Part shown: piece after piece, positions 14,549-16,935 of the stretch
How positions within the stretch are numbered: position 1 is the first letter of the stretch
Layout: every line of letters begins with the position of its first letter
NCBI GenBank assembly: GCA_015067385.1
Contig: SVMP01000027.1
Span: forward strand, 1 to 16,935
Source: Oscillospiraceae bacterium
GTDB lineage: Bacteria > Bacillota > Clostridia > Oscillospirales > UBA644
Direction of reading: 5' to 3'
Length of the DNA stretch: 16,935 nucleotides
Position numbers and translations under genes: made by a program
The notes under the pieces: generated by a model
What the model was told of the DNA's origin: nothing
The model's database searches: none
The model's input: only the letters and a program-made list of their open reading frames with translations

Positions 14549-15376
14549 TTATTTTATAAGAGCTTTTGCAAGAGTAAGGTCAACGACTGCCGCATCGGAA
14601 GCACCGGAAAGAACTTCGAGGAGAGCATCGCTCTGAGCAACTACGCTCTTGAATCCACCTTTGATCGTATCGTTTGATGTTATAACAGATTCGCCTGCAG
14701 AGCCGCCTTCGGCTGCAATTTTCAGACCGGCAAGATCTTCGATGGTCTTGTATTTTTCAACATCTGCCTTCTTAACAACAGCTACCTGAGTATTGTACAT
14801 ATAAGGAGCTGTACAGTCAGCCGCCGCTTCGATAGCATCGGTGATGGTCATACCGTTCCATACGCAGTCAATATCTTTTGCTTCAAGAGCAACAAGCTTG
14901 TAATCCCATTCAATTTCTTTAAATTCTGCTTTAACACCGAGTTTTTCGCAAATTGCACGAGCGTAGTCAGCGTCAAAACCGATCCATTCACCGTTATCAT
15001 CAAGATAATCCATAGGTTTGTAGTCGGTTATACCGATAACAAGAGTACCTTTATTCTGGATGTATTCCCAGTCGCCACTGCCTTCGCAGGGATCTGCAAC
15101 AGGTGTATAGTCACCTTTGCCAACAGCGCCGACTTCGTATTTTGCTGAAAGTTCATCAAAAAGACCGTCAGCAATAAGTTCAACGGTTATATCTTCAACT
15201 TTACGGGTCATATCGGAGCCGGAACGGAACGCTATACCGAAATACTCACGTTCAAGTCCGAGATCAACGATCGCAAGATCACTGTAACTGCTTTCGCCTC
15301 CGCAAGCAGCAAGAGCGGTGCAAAGAAGAATTGCACACAAAATAAGAGCTAAAATCTTTTTCATTTTCTTCATCAC
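14549..15376 (-). CDS. Polar amino acid-type ABC binding lipoprotein, circularly permuted
   Basis: This 275-residue lipoprotein has a signal peptide ending LAAC (Cys25) and is first gene of the importer operon. The sequence is clearly a family-3 solute-binding protein, but with rotated order. Residues 31-82 (SYSDLAIVDLGLEREYFGIAF, GSDMTRKVEDI, ADGLFDELSAKY) match what normally ends such proteins, for example the YGIAFPKGSD end of E. coli GlnH. A linker (83-103) follows, then the usual N-terminus (WEYIQNKGTLVIGITDYKPMDYL), the N-lobe (GFDADYARAICEKLGV), WNGMTITD, and the second lobe up to SGASDAAVVDLTLAKALIK, where it stops. Asp266, the usual amino-group ligand, is kept; the usual Arg of TITxxR is Ile182. 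The start may be GTG 15376, ATG 15373 or ATG 15364; all leave the signal peptide intact. The substrate is uncertain. Confidence 0.88.
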   Translation of the reverse strand: MMKKMKKILALILCAILLCTALAACGGESSYSDLAIVDLGLEREYFGIAFRSGSDMTRKVEDITVELIADGLFDELSAKYEVGAVGKGDYTPVADPCEGSGDWEYIQNKGTLVIGITDYKPMDYLDDNGEWIGFDADYARAICEKLGVKAEFKEIEWDYKLVALEAKDIDCVWNGMTITDAIEAAADCTAPYMYNTQVAVVKKADVEKYKTIEDLAGLKIAAEGGSAGESVITSNDTIKGGFKSVVAQSDALLEVLSGASDAAVVDLTLAKALIK

Positions 15377-15392
15377 TTTCTTTTTATTTGTT

Positions 15393-15404
15393 TAATTCGT
15401 TAAA
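15393..15404 (-). promoter_or_regulatory. Candidate operator, importer side
   Basis: TAATTCGTTAAA lies within the first bases transcribed from the importer promoter. Its exact reverse complement is at 15495-15506. No regulator is assigned. Confidence 0.4.
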
Positions 15405-15412
15405 GTGGAACT

Positions 15413-15441
15413 ATAATAACACATTTTCCGACGTTTGTCAA
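15413..15441 (-). promoter_or_regulatory. Promoter of the amino acid importer operon
   Basis: Minus strand TTGACA (15436-15441) and TATTAT (15413-15418), spacing 17, 37 bases before the start. Confidence 0.85.
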
Positions 15442-15494
15442 GCCCTTTGAGGATATTTTTTTATTAACATTTAATTTTTTAAGAATTCTCTTTA

Positions 15495-15506
15495 TTTAAC
15501 GAATTA
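15495..15506 (+). promoter_or_regulatory. Candidate operator, spoVT side
   Basis: TTTAACGAATTA is the exact reverse complement of 15393-15404, in the same divergent intergenic region. The spoVT promoter itself is not clear: TATAAT at 15569-15574 lacks a good -35 element. Confidence 0.35.
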
Positions 15507-15633
15507 TTTTAAATTCAAACCGAGCAAGGAAACCGATCATAACATATTTTCTTTAAATAAATTATCGGTATAATTCTTCTTTTTTTGCAGACAATAGCTT
15601 TGCATCCATTTACAAACAAAGGAGATCATATAT

Positions 15634-16176
15634 ATGAAAGCAACCGGAATAGTCAGAAGGATTGACGACTTAGGTCGTGTGGTCATTCCGAAAGAAATAA
15701 GACGTACAATGCGCATCCGTGAAGGCGATCCGCTTGAGATATACACGGAAAAAGACGGAGAAGTAATTTTCAAAAAATACTCCCCTATCGGAGAATTGGC
15801 AAATTTTGTCGGAGCGTATACGGAAACCGTAAACAAGGCAACCGGGTTGACATCTGTTATTACGGATAAAGATAGCGTTATAGCTGCATCGGGTTTACAC
15901 AAAAAAGAACTTTACGATAAACGTTTGACTCATGATTGCGAAAAACTTCTTGAAGACAGAAAGCCGTATATATATAAAGTTGGAGAACGAAGAATTCAGA
16001 TAGCGGAAGAACAGGAGAAGCTTCATGCTGCTGTATGCGCGCCGATAAACGTTGACGGAGATATAATCGGTTCGATAATAATTCTTATCGATGAAATGGG
16101 CGCTCAACCATCCGAAAGTGACATAAAGCTCGTTACAACATCTGCTCAACTTCTCGCAAAACAGTTGGAAGCATAA
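15634..16176 (+). CDS. spoVT: Stage V sporulation protein T, AbrB-type regulator
   Basis: This 180-residue transcription regulator has an N-terminal swapped-hairpin AbrB DNA-binding domain (about 1-50: MKATGIVRRIDDLGRVVIPK, then EIRRTMRIREGDPLEIY), nearly identical to Bacillus SpoVT. A C-terminal GAF-like domain follows (about 55-178), with TSVITDKDSVIAASG, APINVDGDIIGSIIILID and a closing helix. In Bacillus it tunes forespore sigma-G genes; the same role is inferred here, and the organism is thus probably spore-forming. AAAGGAG (15618-15624) lies before the ATG. The gene is divergent from the amino acid importer and is followed by a 12-bp stem-loop terminator. The C-terminal half is more diverged than the DNA-binding half, as is usual between genera. 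Confidence 0.92.
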   Translation: MKATGIVRRIDDLGRVVIPKEIRRTMRIREGDPLEIYTEKDGEVIFKKYSPIGELANFVGAYTETVNKATGLTSVITDKDSVIAASGLHKKELYDKRLTHDCEKLLEDRKPYIYKVGERRIQIAEEQEKLHAAVCAPINVDGDIIGSIIILIDEMGAQPSESDIKLVTTSAQLLAKQLEA

Positions 16177-16179
16177 AAC

Positions 16180-16232
16180 AGGAAGCAACTTAAACGGTAT
16201 GATCCATTGGACATATCACAAAGTTGCTTCCT
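16180..16232 (+). terminator. Terminator of spoVT
   Basis: A perfect 12-bp stem, AGGAAGCAACTT (16180-16191) with AAGTTGCTTCCT (16221-16232), followed by TTATATTATT. The 29-base loop is unusually long and has weak internal pairing. Confidence 0.82.
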
Positions 16233-16268
16233 TTATATTATTCCAAACATTATGACAATTAAATAATC

Positions 16269-16315
16269 AACGGAATCCCACTTTTACAGTTTTAAACTAT
16301 ATGTAGGATTCCGTT
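16269..16315 (-). terminator. Stem-loop after the ABC ATPase gene
   Basis: A perfect 10-bp stem, AACGGAATCC (16269-16278) with GGATTCCGTT (16306-16315). It lies just past the stop of the minus-strand ATPase gene. The following T content is poor, so termination strength is uncertain. Confidence 0.65.
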
Positions 16316-16322
16316 TAATTTA

Positions 16323-16935
16323 TTATGCGTTCATTTCTTCGCCGATAATGTTACCGTCGTGAAGGCGGATCGTGCGCTGGCAGAACGATGCTACGTTTGC
16401 GTCGTGGGTTACAACGATTACGGTCGTACCCTCTTTGTTGATCTCACGGAAGAGATTCATGATGCTCTTGCCGGTTTCTTCGTCGAGTGCACCAGTGGGT
16501 TCATCTGCGAGAATAATGGACGGCTTATGCGCGATTGCTCTTGCGATCGCAACTCTCTGCGCCTGACCGCCCGAAAGCTGTGAGGGATATTTTCTCAGTT
16601 TTTCGGCAATCTCAAGACGTTCGGATATTTCTTTTATACGTTTTTTCGTTGATGTACCTTTCAGCTTTCCGTAACGGAGCGGAAGACCGATATTCTGCTG
16701 AACAGAATATTCGTCGATCAATGCAAAGTGCTGAACGACAAAGCCTACGTCATTGCGCCTGAATTTTGCCATTTTATTCTGATTTTTTGTGTTGATGGGA
16801 GAACCGTTATAGATAAATTCGCCGCTGTCGGGTGTGTCAAGCCCTGCGAGGAGGTTGAGAAGCGTTGATTTACCCGAACCGGATTTACCCATGATCGCGA
16901 GCATTTCGCCTTTTTTGATATCGAGATCGATAGGA
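16323..16935 (-). CDS. ABC transporter ATPase, MacB/LolD-like (5' end outside window)
   Basis: This is a cytosolic ATPase of the lipoprotein/macrolide/antimicrobial-peptide export class, usually paired with an FtsX/MacB-type permease; none is in view and it may lie beyond the window edge. The frame stays open to the last base, adding at least ten residues (PIDLDIKKGE) before the internal Met at 16904. Visible motifs are Walker A GKSGSGKS, the Q-loop VVQHFALIDEY (the class usually has Q-x-F-x-L), the signature LSGGQAQRVAIARA, Walker B IILADEPTGALD and the switch His in VVTHD. ADEPTGALD is characteristic of this class rather than of nutrient importers. The C-terminus is short, at MNA, and complete. 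Confidence 0.92.
   Translation of the reverse strand, partial: PIDLDIKKGEMLAIMGKSGSGKSTLLNLLAGLDTPDSGEFIYNGSPINTKNQNKMAKFRRNDVGFVVQHFALIDEYSVQQNIGLPLRYGKLKGTSTKKRIKEISERLEIAEKLRKYPSQLSGGQAQRVAIARAIAHKPSIILADEPTGALDEETGKSIMNLFREINKEGTTVIVVTHDANVASFCQRTIRLHDGNIIGEEMNA

Noticed and set aside
15507..15633. Sigma-G-like promoter for spoVT (CATAACATA near 15536-15545)
   Set aside because: The -10 resemblance is partial and no convincing -35 lies at the right distance; TATAAT at 15569-15574 also lacks a -35. Not called.

Overview
The window looks like chromosomal DNA from a low-GC Gram-positive spore former, most likely a gut- or rumen-type member of class Clostridia. The signs are a SpoVT-type sporulation regulator, AGGAGG-like ribosome binding sites, near-consensus sigma-A promoters (TTGACA, 17 bp, TATAAT), lipoproteins with short Cys-terminated signal peptides, and many strong stem-loop terminators. 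No rRNA, tRNA, CRISPR array, transposase or integrase is visible.

Layout. (1) 1-250 is the 3' end of rpsI (ribosomal protein S9) with its terminator. (2) 260-3030 is a small accessory zone, all on the plus strand: an AT-rich GNAT acetyltransferase framed by two copies of the rpsI-terminator/promoter segment, an alpha/beta hydrolase, and a two-gene unit of a small membrane protein and a TetR regulator. (3) 3038-4168 (minus) is an aldo/keto reductase with two 4Fe-4S motifs. (4) 4307-6938 (plus) is a complete iron-siderophore/cobalamin-type ABC importer: lipoprotein, permease, ATPase. (5) 6979-11442 (minus) holds three tandem paralogous lipoprotein solute-binding proteins. Each has its own 17-bp-spaced promoter, and stem-loops separate them; no sugar permease or ATPase accompanies them. 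(6) 11508-12881 (minus) is a MATE-family efflux transporter. (7) 13016-15376 (minus) is a polar amino acid ABC importer operon in the order binding protein, hairpin, permease, ATPase, terminator. (8) 15634-16176 (plus) is spoVT. (9) 16323-16935 (minus) is a MacB/LolD-type ABC ATPase running off the end.

The most striking observation is the binding protein of the amino acid importer (14549-15376). Its segment order is rotated relative to ordinary family-3 solute-binding proteins. The part that normally ends the protein (the YGIAFRKGSD-like strand and last helices) sits directly after the lipobox. The ordinary N-terminus follows a linker, and the chain stops just after the second hinge strand. 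The two ends join seamlessly in sequence, which indicates a natural circular permutation. It also lacks the Arg that usually binds the ligand alpha-carboxylate.

Other points of interest are the direct repeats at the rpsI 3' end, the orphan solute-binding protein trio with near-identical nucleotide patches between two copies, and a matched pair of inverted 12-mers in the divergent spoVT/importer intergenic region. All intergenic stretches are shorter than 300 bases, and each is covered by the promoter and terminator entries below.
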